A stretch of DNA of 64,000 nt, taken from assembly GCA_016618085.1 (NCBI GenBank), contig JABLTG010000045.1, positions 49,105-113,104 on the forward strand. Reading direction: 5' to 3'. Made by a program: the position numbers and the translations under genes. The notes beneath the pieces were generated by a model. It searched no databases. It was given only the letters and a program-made list of their open reading frames with translations, and was not told where the DNA came from. This document shows, in pieces, positions 25,019-36,077 of the stretch. Within the stretch, counting starts at the first letter, position 1. The number at the start of each line of letters is the position of its first letter. The stretch comes from Neovahlkampfia damariscottae. Taxonomy: Eukaryota; Heterolobosea; Selenaionea; Neovahlkampfiida; Neovahlkampfiidae.

Positions 25019-26292
25019 TAGATTTAAGATTTCCCATCGTTTTTCATTTTTAATTTTTTGTTTAATAAAAATTTGAAATTCACTTTTCGTTTTGAATTTT
25101 GAGAGCAAAATTATTTCTTCATCTGTCAAACGAATCAAAATTTTTGAAATATTTGAATCATTTTTAAAATTTAAAAATTTAATCAAATTCTTTTTTGAAT
25201 TTCTGAGATACATTTTGGTTCTTAAAAATTTCAAAAATAATCTCAAAATTAGAGAAATCAAAAACAATTTTGATGAAAAATTAAAAAATTTGGGTTTGAT
25301 AAAATTAAAATCTGATAAAAATGATATTATTGAAAATAAATAAAACATTAAAAAATGAATTGGTTTTTCTATGAAAGACGAAAAATTTCTTCTGATTAAA
25401 TTTTTGGATAACGAAAATGCGAATTCTTCTTCAAATATTTCAGAATTCAAATTAATTCTTGAAGAATGTATAATTTCATGAATTAAAATTTCCTTCTTAT
25501 TCATCAAATGATAATTAAAAAAAGAATTCCTGTAAGCACTGGAAAAATTTGAATTTTTCTGTTTGAGACCTTCATTCAATTGAATGAAAGTTCCAAAATT
25601 TTCAAGATTATAACTACAACCACCATGAGTTGATTGCAATAAATTCTTATTTGAATAAAATCCAATTAACCATAATATCTCAATATCAAATTCTTTGCTT
25701 GTAATTGGTAGAATTTTTTCAAATTCCTCCAAGGCAATCAAATTCTTTTGTTTGTAATATTTAAAAAATCTTTCAATTTCTAACAATAACTTAAATTGTT
25801 TTAAAATATTATTTTTATATTCAATTTCATCGTAATTCTTTCCTATCAAAAAACCTTTTTGATTTAATTGGATCAAATCAGAATTTAAAAAATTTTGTTT
25901 TTTTAAAATTGAAATCAAGCTTGATTCATATGTAAAAACAGAAACAAATTTAGAATTTGAAACCCTTTTGATATCAATTTTTGTTTTTTTTTTACTCTTC
26001 AATTACTTTTTCTGATTTGACTCCTTTGAAATGAGACAAAATTTTTGAAATTCTTTCTGATTTTTGTTTTATTTTTTTTTCATCTGATAGAATGACATGA
26101 ATACTTTTTTTCCATTTTTTATTTAATTCTTTGAAAAAAAAATCATGTTCAAACATTTCACCTGTTTTTTCAAACAACTTAAAGAATTAGAAATTTGTTT
26201 ATTGCAAATACAATGAGTATTCTTAGTATTTTTAAAAATTGAAACCAATGAGGCAAAATTTTTGCTTCATCTAAAAGTTTGGCACTGTTCAT
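25004..26292 (-). CDS. HEXXH-motif membrane protein, putative metallopeptidase
   Basis: Exons 26212-26292, 25996-26177 and 25004-25964 give 407 residues. HEIIHSSR around residue 255 is an HEXXH zinc motif, followed at about 12 residues by FEEEFAF, a possible third ligand or structural Glu. Two hydrophobic stretches follow (FLMFYLFSIISFL and LFLISLILRLFLKFL). Upstream, THGGCSYNLENFGTFIQL looks conserved-like. I do not recognise a named eukaryotic family; the layout faintly recalls bacterial (including chlamydial) proteins. The peptidase assignment is inference. It is divergent from the FG-GAP gene across 50 bp. Confidence 0.6.
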
Positions 26293-26342
26293 TCATCCGA
26301 GTGGATTAATTTTCCACCAATCATCTTATCCAATCATTTTCA
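26293..26342. promoter_or_regulatory. 50-bp bidirectional promoter with two CCAAT boxes
   Basis: CCAAT occurs at 26317-26321 and 26330-26334 between the divergent starts at 26292 and 26343. Both boxes have the same orientation, so either the element works both ways or each box serves a different gene. Confidence 0.5.
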
Positions 26343-28445
26343 ATGAGAATAAGAGGTAAGAAGAAGTAGGTTTTTTTGAATTTTGAAAAAGATATATTAT
26401 TGATATCCTTTGCTGCAATAGGAATATTATTGACAATTTCTCAAGAAGGATCCATTTCTCTTCAGAGTAACTCTTATTTAAATTTTTTATTTTTTTAAGA
26501 AAGTTTCGTTGAACTTTATCAAACAGAAAAACCAAGAAGTTTAAGTAGTTTAATAGATTCAAATACTGAGAAGGAGGATATTGAAAACAATTTGGATTCC
26601 ATTCCGACTCCTTCAATTCTAAAATTAAAAGACGGAACTAATTTGTTCAGTAGAAACAAAATTATTTAATAGTTATAGTTACTTGTAATGATGGTGGTAG
26701 TTTGATTAAAATATCATCTTTTCAAAATACAAACTCAAAATCATCAGCTACTGATGACGATTTCACCAAATTGACTCCAGTTGTAACTAATCAAAAAATA
26801 TTAATTTTGAAAGGTAAAATTAATTTTAACTGCTAAATTTCTATTTAGAAAATGAAAACATTTGATTTAGGAATTGAAGAAAGAAAAAAATCAAAACAAA
26901 TTTTAAAAACCGAACCAAAGATTATCAGCATAAAATCAGGTAAAATTCTGAACGAAAAAGAAGTAATAGTTGTCGTTTTTTCAAATTGGAACATTATTTG
27001 TTTTGATAAAGAACTAAACTTAATCTGGAGAAATAATTTCATTTTAAAACAAGAACAAGATGAAAATTCATCAATTAAAGAACTTGAAATTCCAAAAGAT
27101 GTATCCATTTTAATACTTCCATTTAGAGTTCATTCAAGTGATACAGGAATGATTATTGTTGGAATTAAAATATCAAATTATTTAAATGAGAAAAATAACA
27201 GAAATTTTGAAAAGAAATTCCATTATTCCTATTTCTGTTTTGATTCAAAAACGGGTAATTTAAGATGGAAACATGAAAAAAATGATTTCAATTTAAAAGA
27301 AGAATCAGATGATAAAAAAGAAGAATCAAAAGATGAGATAAAAAATTTAAAAGTTGAAATGAAAAGTAATATTAAACATGGTGGTGAAGTCAATTGGAGA
27401 GAATTTAAATCTGATTTCTTGAGAAATTTACCACATACCTATAGATTCTCAAAAAATGTTGAATTGAAAATTGATCATTTTGTACCAGAAGTCAAGAAGG
27501 TTTTTAGAAAAATGAAAAAAGAAGTTATTTCACTAATCAATTTAGGACCATATTTTGGTAAAGTTGAAAAAAATAAAATTCCAAATGTATTGATTTCTTA
27601 TTTGGAAAATGAAATTGAAATTTTACATTTATACACTGGAAGAACAATTTCAACTTTAGGTCCTTTACAAAAATATAAAAATTATGTTGACTTAAATGAT
27701 AACAATGTAATTGATTCGATTTCATCACAAAATTGTATTGGTAAAATTGAATCTGGAATTCCAATCAGTATTGAAAAAATATTTGACATTCAAATTTGTA
27801 AAATTGAATCCAAATTATCACAATTTTCATTTAAAGTTTTAGAAGAAGATCATGAAAATTTAGATCATATTAAATCTGTTCCTCCTTGCATTGCCAAAAA
27901 ATTTGAAAGTATTGCTTCGACTAAAATCAAAAAGGATGCGATATTCTTTTCTGGAAATGGTTTAGTTACATCAATTTCACATGATGAAGGTGAAACATTC
28001 AAATTAAATTGGAAGGTTCAAACCCTGTCGACGGTATCTATTTTTTTTACTCAATTCTCCTTAGTTCTCGAACAATGAAAAATTTGCACAAATTTTATCA
28101 TTTCCTTTGAGAAATAATGAAAAGGTGGATAAATTCATTGTTGCTGTAGGAGATGAATATTTAACAGTTTTAGATTTAAATGGGAATCTTCAGTTTGTAA
28201 CAAAAATTCCTTCATCATTGAACGGTAAAATTTTGATTGAAGATTTTAATGGTGATAATATTAATGATATCATCATACAAACACAAATTGGATTTTATGG
28301 ATATGTTGTTCAAATTCATAGAGGATTGAGTTTAATTAGTTTTTTGACTGTCAGTCTAGTGACAATTTTGTCTTTAATGTATTTATCAACATTCATCAAT
28401 TTAAATGATCCATATTTTGAAAAATCAAATATTTATTCGAAATAA
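26343..28445 (+). CDS. FG-GAP/beta-propeller single-pass membrane protein (At3g51050-like)
   Basis: Exons 26343-26355 (13 nt), 26392-26466, 26500-26649, 26679-26813, 26871-28033 and 28065-28445 give 638 residues. An N-terminal signal or anchor follows MRIRDILLISFAAIGILLTI. Propeller-like strands include NWNIICFDKELNLIW, YFCFDSKTGNLRWKHE and ILIEDFNGDNINDIIIQT, and a C-terminal span lies in LISFLTVSLVTILSLMYLS. Start and end resemble plant FG-GAP repeat proteins of the At3g51050 type, secretory-pathway membrane proteins. The third intron can end at 26672 (23 nt) or 26678 (29 nt); both keep frame. Confidence 0.7.
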
Positions 28446-28582
28446 AAGTTAGAAATTTTGTTGTGATCATTGATAAATTCTACTTTTTTGTCGCTTTTTT
28501 CAATTTTAAAAAATCAAAATAAATAATTCTGATTGGTTAAATCATCAAAACATTTTGGTTGGACAAATTTGAGCTAAAAATA

Positions 28583-30098
28583 ATGAGCGACGAAGAATAC
28601 GTTTTGAGTGATGGTGAAGAAATTTACGTTGATGAAGAAGGTGATGTGACATTGATATGGACGAGGAAGGAGGTGATGAAAATATAGATGCAGATGACGA
28701 AGAATTAATGCAAAACACTTATTACGACGCAAAAGGTGCAAAAGAAGATGATGTAGACGAAGCTCTGGAACTTTTTCAAACTGTAATTGACATGGAAGAA
28801 GAAAAGGGAATTTGGTATCCACCCATTTTTTTTTTAATTTTTTTTTTTCAGGGGATTCAAAGCTTTAAAACAATCTATTAAACTTTTAGCCAAACACCAA
28901 AGATTTGATGAAATTTATCCTTTATATAAGTCACTTCTTCAATATACAAAAGCAAAGGATGTAAGTAAAAATGACGCAGATAAAGCAATCAACAATGTTT
29001 TAAATCAAATTTCATATGAAAATAACAATCAAAAAGTTGTTGAAAAAATTTATAAAGTTACTCTTGATAAACTCTTAAGTGAAAATAATGAAGTAAAAAA
29101 AAAAAAAAATGAAAACTAAACTTCTTCTTTACAGAAATTATGGTTTAATACTCAATTAAAATTTGGTGATGTTCAAATGGAAATTAAAGATATGACAAAA
29201 TTAAAAACAATTCTTGATGAGTTATATAAATGGTGTAAAGATGTTGATGGAACTTATGACAAAAAAAAATCCAGTCAATTATTAGATTGTATCGTTTTAG
29301 ATATTCAAATGGAAAATTATTTAGATGTTGAAACAAAAAATCATTTAGAACATAGAAAAAGATTAAAAAAACTTTATCAATTAGCTATGAAAATTATGAG
29401 GTAAGAGAATACAACAATTAAACAATAAAAGTGGTGCTGTTGTTTTAAATCCAAAAAATAATGGTATTATTAGAGAAGCAGGTGGTAAAATGCATATGAG
29501 AATGAAAGCATATAAAGCAGCTTATGGAGATTTTTTTGAAGCTTTTAAAAGTTATGATGAAGCTGGATCACCAAAAAGAATTCGTTGTTTGAAATATTTA
29601 GTTATTTCTTCAATGTTAATGTCAAAAGAAGGTGATATTGATGTAAATCCATTTGAAGCATCTGAAGTCAAACCATACAAAAATCATACAGAGATTGAAG
29701 CATTTCAAAAACTTATTCAACATTTTCAAAAAGTTAATCGTTTTGAATTTGAAAGAGTTCTTAGAAAAAATAAAGATGGAATTGAAAAAGAAGAGTTTAT
29801 TCAAGAATTTATGACAGATTTGATGAACACATTTAGATCAAAACTTCTTTTAGTTTTAATTGTTCCTTACACAAGAATGAATTTAGTTTACCTTTCAAAA
29901 GAATTAAATGTTGAAGAAAATGATATTGAAAAACTTTGTTCTGATTTGATTTTAGATGGTAGGTTATCAGCTGAAATTGATCAATTAAATTCAAGAATTG
30001 TTTTGACATCAAAAGAAGATGAAAAGAGTAAGTCAATGGCTAAATGGGCGAATAAATTAAATGAAATTCATTCCTCTTTATTGACAAAAGTTAATTAA
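28583..30098 (+). CDS. CSN2: COP9 signalosome subunit 2
   Basis: Exons 28583-28640, 28670-28814, 28852-29092, 29135-29400 and 29432-30098 give 458 residues. WGFKALKQSIKLL, EAGGKMHMRMKAYKAAYGDF, FKSYDEAGSPKRIRCLKYLV and KPYKN match CSN2 (alien/Trip15), with a C-terminal PCI region. The signalosome removes NEDD8 from cullins. The N-terminus is acidic as in animals. The first intron (28641-28669) is unusually GC-rich and reads like coding sequence; a one-base deletion is the alternative explanation. Confidence 0.92.
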
Positions 30099-30140
30099 TC
30101 AGTCTCTATAAGAATAAACGTTATTTTAAAGTCCTCTTGA

Positions 30141-31455
30141 TTAATTGGTCATGATGAAATCAATTATTTCATCTAAATCTTCTTTCGAATTCAAATTTTT
30201 ATCTTTACCTTTTTTAATTTCTAAATTGAATTCTGGTGCATACAATTCAAAATATTTTTCATTTTCAGGAATGTCATTTGATATCTTTTCATTCAAAATT
30301 ATTGATGTCAAGGTTGTGAACAATTTCGAAACCTATTTTTATGTTCAATTTTTTTTTTGAACTCAAACATTTTTATTGTTGTATCCACCACCACCTTGAA
30401 GTTATATTGTCAATAATAAAATTTTGATTACCTAGAACTAATAATTTTGATGATAATTCTTGTGTTAAATTTAAAACCAATTTTAAACACTTTGAATATG
30501 ATTCTTGAGTCAAATTGAATTTCCCCAAAGGGTCTCCTGATAATCCATCGGCACCACATACCATAATACATACTTCAGGTTTGAATTTTTCAAACGAATT
30601 CTTGATAATTTTTTCAAAAATGTAAAAGTAATTTTCATCATCAATTCCTTCTTTTAAAGGTACGTTTATGTCTAAAATTTTAGTGAAACTTGTTAATTTT
30701 TACTAAAATTTCTATCAATTAATTCAATAATCAATTTACTTTCCTCGTCCTTTTCCTGTTGATTCCAAAAAACCTGAATTTGGAAAAATACCGGGCCCAT
30801 GCATATGAAAAGAAACCGTGAAAACATTAGGCGATGAATAAAATGCTTCCTCGACACCCTTCAAAAATTAATAAAAATTTAATCAAACATCTCCATGGTG
30901 AACGTCAATATCAATATACATTATTTTTTTATATTTTTTCAACAACTCTAAAATACCCAAAACGATATCATTAACATAACAAAAACCACTTGATTTCGAT
31001 TTCTTAGCATGATGTCTGATAATTTATTTCAAAAAAAACAACAATGTTCATACCTTCCTCCCTTAATAATTTAAGTGTTAAAAAATGTGAACATTTTTTA
31101 CTTCCCAATTAATACAAATATTTGAATCTGTGTTCATTAATGTTCGACATGCTGTTAATGTAGCTCCTGAAATCATTTTAATATACTCAAAAATTCCTTC
31201 AAAAATTTCTTCTTCTTCTTCTTCATCACTTTCTAAATTTTCAAATTTTTCAATATACTCCTTTGAATGATAATTTAATAATTCTTTTTTTTTTGCTGGT
31301 ATTGCTTCTATAATTTCCATTTTTTCAAATAAATCAAATGAAGAAATTAATTCATGAATAAAAGAACTTCTGTTCTTGTGTATTGGAAGTAAATTCGAAA
31401 TATCTACTAAATTTTTTGAATAGATGTAAGAAATATCGTTTTCAATTTTTTCCAT
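30141..31455 (-). CDS. Class I histone deacetylase, HDAC8-like
   Basis: Eight exons (31102-31455, 31054-31061, 30889-31015, 30740-30858, 30704-30711, 30432-30671, 30369-30394, 30141-30332) give 357 residues. Two exons are 8 nt each. Splicing them in yields [20 protein letters not shown] with the catalytic His pair, and [42 protein letters not shown] and [10 protein letters not shown] supply the zinc ligands and catalytic Tyr. Length and the [15 protein letters not shown] block are closest to HDAC8. The acidic insert after [11 protein letters not shown] is unusual. Confidence 0.92.
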
Positions 31456-31554
31456 GAGAAGATCTGATTTTTAATAAATAAAAAATGGTGTTCTTTCATT
31501 GGACAATTTCACCTTTGACATCTCATTGGATCAACAAACAAACACAATTTCTCA
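31456..31554. promoter_or_regulatory. Divergent promoter region with two ATTGG boxes
   Basis: ATTGG occurs at 31498-31502 and 31525-31529, about 43 bp from the HDAC start and 26 bp from the Ras start. No TATA-like block stands out against the AT-rich background. Confidence 0.45.
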
Positions 31555-32212
31555 ATGAGCAAAACAAAAAAAGAAGAAGTAAAACTCGTCGTTTTTGGTA
31601 GTGGAGGTGTTGGAAAAAGTGCTCTAATTGTACAATTTATACAAAATGTTTTCGTTGAGCAATATGATCCGTTCGTCATTTTTTAATTTTTAATTTTAAA
31701 AAAAAAAAAATAGGACTTTGGAAGATTCTTATAGAAAAGACATCACTCTAAATGGAAGACCATGTGTTTTGGATATATTAGATACAGGTAAAAAAAAACT
31801 AGTTTTTTATATTTTTGTAGCTGGTCAAGAAGAGTTTCATAGTCTTAGAGATAATTATGTTAGACAAGGAGAAGGATTTGTAATAGTATACAGTGTTGAT
31901 AATAAGAATTCCTTTGACGAAGTTAGCAAATTCATAGCACAAATTTTATCAGCGAAAGAACTTGAAGAATCCGAAATTGAATTAGCTGCTGAATTACCGA
32001 TTATCATCGTTGGAAATAAATGCGATTTAGTTGACGAGAGAAAAATTTCAACACAAGAAGGACAAGAACTAGCAAAAAAATTTGGAGGAGTAAAATTTAT
32101 CGAAGCTTCAGCAAAAACAAAAGACAACGTTGAAGAAACTTTTATGGATGCTGCTAGACAAGTTGATGAAAAAGTTAAATCAAAAAAAAAGAAAGATTGT
32201 CTTGTAATGTAA
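31555..32212 (+). CDS. Ras/Rap-type small GTPase
   Basis: Exons 31555-31670, 31714-31787 and 31821-32212 give 193 residues. The G motifs are complete: [21 protein letters not shown] (effector loop), LDTAGQEEF with the catalytic Gln, NKCDL and EASAK. The polybasic tail ends in the CAAX box CLVM, so the protein should be prenylated and membrane-bound. The effector loop YDPT-(I/L)-EDSY is Ras/Rap-like; upstream regulators cannot be inferred. Confidence 0.96.
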
Positions 32213-32262
32213 AAGAAGAAATACCTTTTTAAAAAAAAAACAACCAATAAAAAACTTTAAAT

Positions 32263-33486
32263 TTATTTTTTATTTTTTTTTATTTTATGTAATTCAGATT
32301 GATTATAAATTTTTTCTTCTTTTTTTACTTTACCGATGTTCAAAATTTTTGAAAGTACGTCATTTTTTTTTGGATCAATATTGCTCTTTGAATTGATTGG
32401 TATTCCCAATTTTTCTTTAACAATAGGTAAATTTAAAAAGAATGTTTGAAAACAACTAAATTTTTTTTTTATCAAAAAAAATTCAAATTCTTACGTGAAC
32501 AAATTTGTTGTTATCCAATAAACCACTAGAAGTAAAAAAAAATAAATTAAAAAAAAAATTAAAATACTAAATGAAGTTTCAAATCTGCAAATAAATGGAA
32601 ATGACAATAACATTACACCTCTTAAACCCCATTTCATAATATTTGTAAATTTGCTAGGAATTTGCATTTGACTTCCTCCCATCATTCTACTTAATTCCAT
32701 ATTCATAAAAACTAAAAAAGTTGAAATAAAAGGTAATATATAAGTTGGATCAGCTAAAGTCAAATCAGTGAACCATAAAAGACCTCCTTCTTTGAAACTT
32801 TCAACGGAAGTGTTCATTCCTCTTAACGTAATAAAATATGAAATAAAAATTGGAACTTGAAATAAACCACCAAGTAATGATTTAAAAGGACTTGTATTAT
32901 GTTTTTTATAAAGATTCTTTACTTCAGAACGATAATAGAGTTGTTCCTAATTTTCCTTTTAAAAATGGAAATTATTTACTTTTGGGTTTTTCATCGATTC
33001 TTTAATTCTTTGATTTAATAATTGTAATTCGGATTGAATTGTTTGTAAACGTGCTGAATTTTTCATTGTTGTAATTACAACTGGAAGAAGTAAAATTTTA
33101 AAAGTCAAAGCAGTCAATGAAATAGTTGCAAACCAAGGTAAACCTGATTCATGAATAGTAGTAAGAACATATTCAAAACCTTGAACAGGTGAAATATAAC
33201 TCCAAATAGTTGAAAATATTGAATTTGAAACTTCTTCATTTTCATAAATTGGTTCTAATAAATTTTCTATTTTTTCTTTATTTTCATTTGATATATTATT
33301 TAAAAATTGTGATTTTGATGTATCAATATTTATTGGTTGTTCAAATTCTTTTGTTACATCCGTAATTTTATTTTCTTCTGTGTTTAAAGGTTTTCCAGTG
33401 AAGGATTTGTCTTGTGAATAGAATTTTTTGTTGAATATTAAACTTGGTTTTTTTAAATAATTCTTCTTCAAAAAAGTCTTCAACAT
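32263..33486 (-). CDS. OXA1: Mitochondrial inner-membrane insertase OXA1
   Basis: Exons 32980-33486, 32568-32946, 32495-32525 and 32263-32455 give 369 residues. A basic presequence (MLKTFLKKNYLKKPS) precedes the YidC/Oxa core: SGLPWFATISLTALTFKILL, LGGLFQVPIFISYFITLRGM, GGLLWFTDLTLADPTYILPF and YWITTNLFTCFQTFFL. A short basic tail would contact the mitoribosome. It inserts mitochondrially encoded proteins, consistent with the mS41 and AFG3-type genes nearby. The ATG at 33486 was preferred over an upstream TTG. Confidence 0.93.
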
Positions 33487-33564
33487 TTTGTTTTCTAATC
33501 CAACAACCAATCAAAAGAAAAGACAAATCAAATTCGTTGAAAAAAAAAACAGAAGAAAAAAAAA

Positions 33565-34140
33565 ATGACGAAGAAAATAATGTATATCGGATACTATGAT
33601 ATTTCAAATTCAAGTATAAGTGTTTTGAATATTATCAAAAATGAATTACAAAACGAAAAATTGGAAAAAAAAACGGAAAAATTAAAACAAGACCAACTTG
33701 AATACGAAAAAATAATTTTTAAAAATTTTGAATTCATTTTATTTAATAAGAAAATTAAAGATGAATTTGTTGCAGAAACAATCAATGAATTTCTTCAAAA
33801 AGAACTTGATGACGAAAATGTCGAAATTAAAATTTTTTCTTCTCTTTTGAAGACTAAAAATAATAAATCCAAAGTAACAAGCATTAGAGATTTTAATTTT
33901 TAAAAGGACGTATTTTTAAATACAATCACTCTTTTTTTAAAATTAAAAGAAATTAAATATTCAATTTTAAAAATATTTGGATTCAAAAATGAACAAAAAA
34001 TTAATGAATTAATTGAATTATTCAAACAACAATCAGAAGAAGATTTGAAATTTTTGAATTTAAATCAAGAATCTATTCAAAAATTCAAAATTGAAAAAGA
34101 TGAAGAAGAAAAAAAAGAAAACTTTATAATTTATAATTAA
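33565..34140 (+). CDS. Unknown Lys/Glu-rich protein
   Basis: Exons 33565-33873 and 33907-34140 (33-nt intron) give 180 residues. It begins MTKKIMYIGYYDISNSSISV, which could be a beta strand-helix start, and the rest is mainly helical and charged with Lys/Glu runs and a possible coiled coil. I recognise no family. It is divergent from OXA1 across 78 bp with one CCAAT at 33507-33511, which is positional information only. Confidence 0.65.
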
Positions 34141-34188
34141 AATCAATTTACAAAATAAAACCCAAATTCTCTTCTTGTTGGCCCAAAC

Positions 34189-35504
34189 TTAAATGAATTT
34201 TTTTAAAACCCAAGAAATATGATTTGTATCAATTGTATCAATTTTGAGTAATAATTCATCTTTCAAATCTTCATCAATTACATATTTTTGAATATGTCGT
34301 TTTAATTTAAAAAGTTCTTCTTTATCTTTCATTTCCAAACATGTTTTAATAGCAACTCGATAAACACCATGATCAACTGAATAAAATAATCTCATTTGTA
34401 GATCTTTTTCTTGTTTTATTAAAAATTCGAATAATTCCTCGAATGAATTTTGATTGATACTTTTATTCTTCTTTTGAAAATCACTCAAGAAATTAACAAA
34501 GAATTGATAACTAAAAATATTTTTTGATTTTGAAAACCAAGAATTTGAAGATGAGTTTGAATAGATGTATAAATTTTTAAAATCAGAATATTGACCCAAC
34601 ATTAGGAATGTATTCATTTTAGCGAATAAAATCCTTTTTGGAGAAATGAATTCCAAATGATTCATTTTGAATACTTTTTGTTTTTTAAATTGTTTAATAT
34701 GATATTCAATTATTGAATTAGTTGTGTTTAAACTCAAATTTAAGTTATTTTCAACTTTAAAATTTAATAAATTGATTAAACCAATAAAAATGTTTGAATA
34801 AAAAAATAGATTGTGTTTGGTGGAAAATTGAAGACAATTTTCGAATAAATCGAACAAATCATCTTCGTTCAATTTTTTAGTGGAAATCATTTGAAGTAAT
34901 AATTCTTCTTTCATGTTCAATTCTTGATATAATTTCGTCAATTTTTCATTTTCTTTTTCTTGTTTCAAAATTCCGATATAAATCTTCAACGCTTGTTTTC
35001 TTTTTTTTAATTCGATAATGAAAGACTTAAAATTCAATGAATTCTCAATATACTTTAAAATAATATAATGTACATTAAAACTAAAATCTTCAGTTATTGA
35101 GATATCCAACAATTTGAATTGTTTTTTAATTCCAAAAATAGAATGTAATTCTGTATACCCTGAAATATCATTCTCTTCAAGTTTTATCAATAAAGAATAA
35201 AAGGTTGATTTTCTGGTTTGAGTTTTAAAAAAAATTGAATTTACTGTTTCAAAGAGATATTCTCAGTTTCTAAAGTTTTGATTTTTCTTTTTAATTCTTC
35301 TATTTCAACTAATTCTTGATAACTACTTTCTTTTCTTTCAAATTGAGTTCCAACAAATTTTTTTTTTTGGATTTTTGTTGTATTTTTCTTGTCTAAAGAT
35401 GAAACTATATCAAAAAGATCATCATCTTCATCAATTTCACCTTTAAAAGTAATTTGATCTGATAAAAAATTATCAAACGTTTCTTCTTTTTGGTAATTTT
35501 TCAT
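34189..35504 (-). CDS. Helical protein, possibly VIPAS39/SPE-39-like
   Basis: Exons 35245-35504 and 34189-35212 (32-nt intron) give 427 residues. The N-terminus is acidic (DEDDDLFDIVSSL) with a short coiled coil, and the remainder is alpha-helical repeats. The end (MRLFYSVDHGVYRVAIKTCL, MKDKEELFKLKRHIQKYVID) resembles the VPS16 C-terminal helical region found in VPS16 and VIPAS39, which act with VPS33 in endosomal sorting. This assignment is tentative. The start codon is embedded in CCAATG (ATTGG at 35503-35507 on the plus strand). Confidence 0.5.
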
Positions 35505-35569
35505 TGGTTTTTATTTTTTATTCGTCAATTTAGTTTTGCACATTTTTTTTAAATTTTTCTTCATAGTAA

Positions 35570-35998
35570 ATGTTTCCTGCAAAAAGATCCAAAACCTTTC
35601 CTACTAATGTAAATTTAAACAAAAAAAAAACTAAATGTTAAAAGGATGAAACTTTATCAATCATTGATGAAATAAATGATGACATTACAAAAAAACAAAA
35701 AAAATCAGTTTTGAAAATGACAACATTAAAGAATAAAAGACTTGTAAATAAGGTTGAAAAAAAAGACAAAATGAAAAAAAAGAAAATAATAAGAGCAGAA
35801 AGTTTAAAAATTGCGGAAGAAAAACATGAAAAAGAAAAAAAAATAAAAGAGTTGAAAAAGAAAAAATTGGAAGAAAAAAGGAATGGAAAAATGGAAACAA
35901 AACCAGAAAAGGTAGAAAAGGCAGAAAAAATTGAAAAAAAATCAGAAAAAACAAATTTGAAGAAAAAACAAAAAAAAGGAAAAACTGACAAAAAATAA
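35570..35998 (+). CDS. Very Lys-rich small protein, possibly nucleolar
   Basis: Exons 35570-35608 and 35645-35998 give 130 residues, about 40 percent Lys. The first exon reads MFPAKRSKTFPTN; splicing gives an acidic DETLSIIDEINDD stretch and then long KKxK and EKxEK heptads. Composition suggests a nucleolar or RNA-associated protein, but no family signature is secure. The intron, and the acidic patch lacking A-run character, support a real gene. Confidence 0.55.
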
Positions 35999-36077
35999 AT
36001 TTATTAGAAGAGTGGATTTAAACTCAAATTTTGTCAAAGTAATTCTTTTTTTTTGTCCAATAATATTTCTTCATTTC

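Noticed and set aside
35638-35991. Phe/Ser-rich minus-strand frames opposite the Lys-rich gene
   Set aside because: This is the antisense of AAA/GAA codons; composition alone keeps the frame open.
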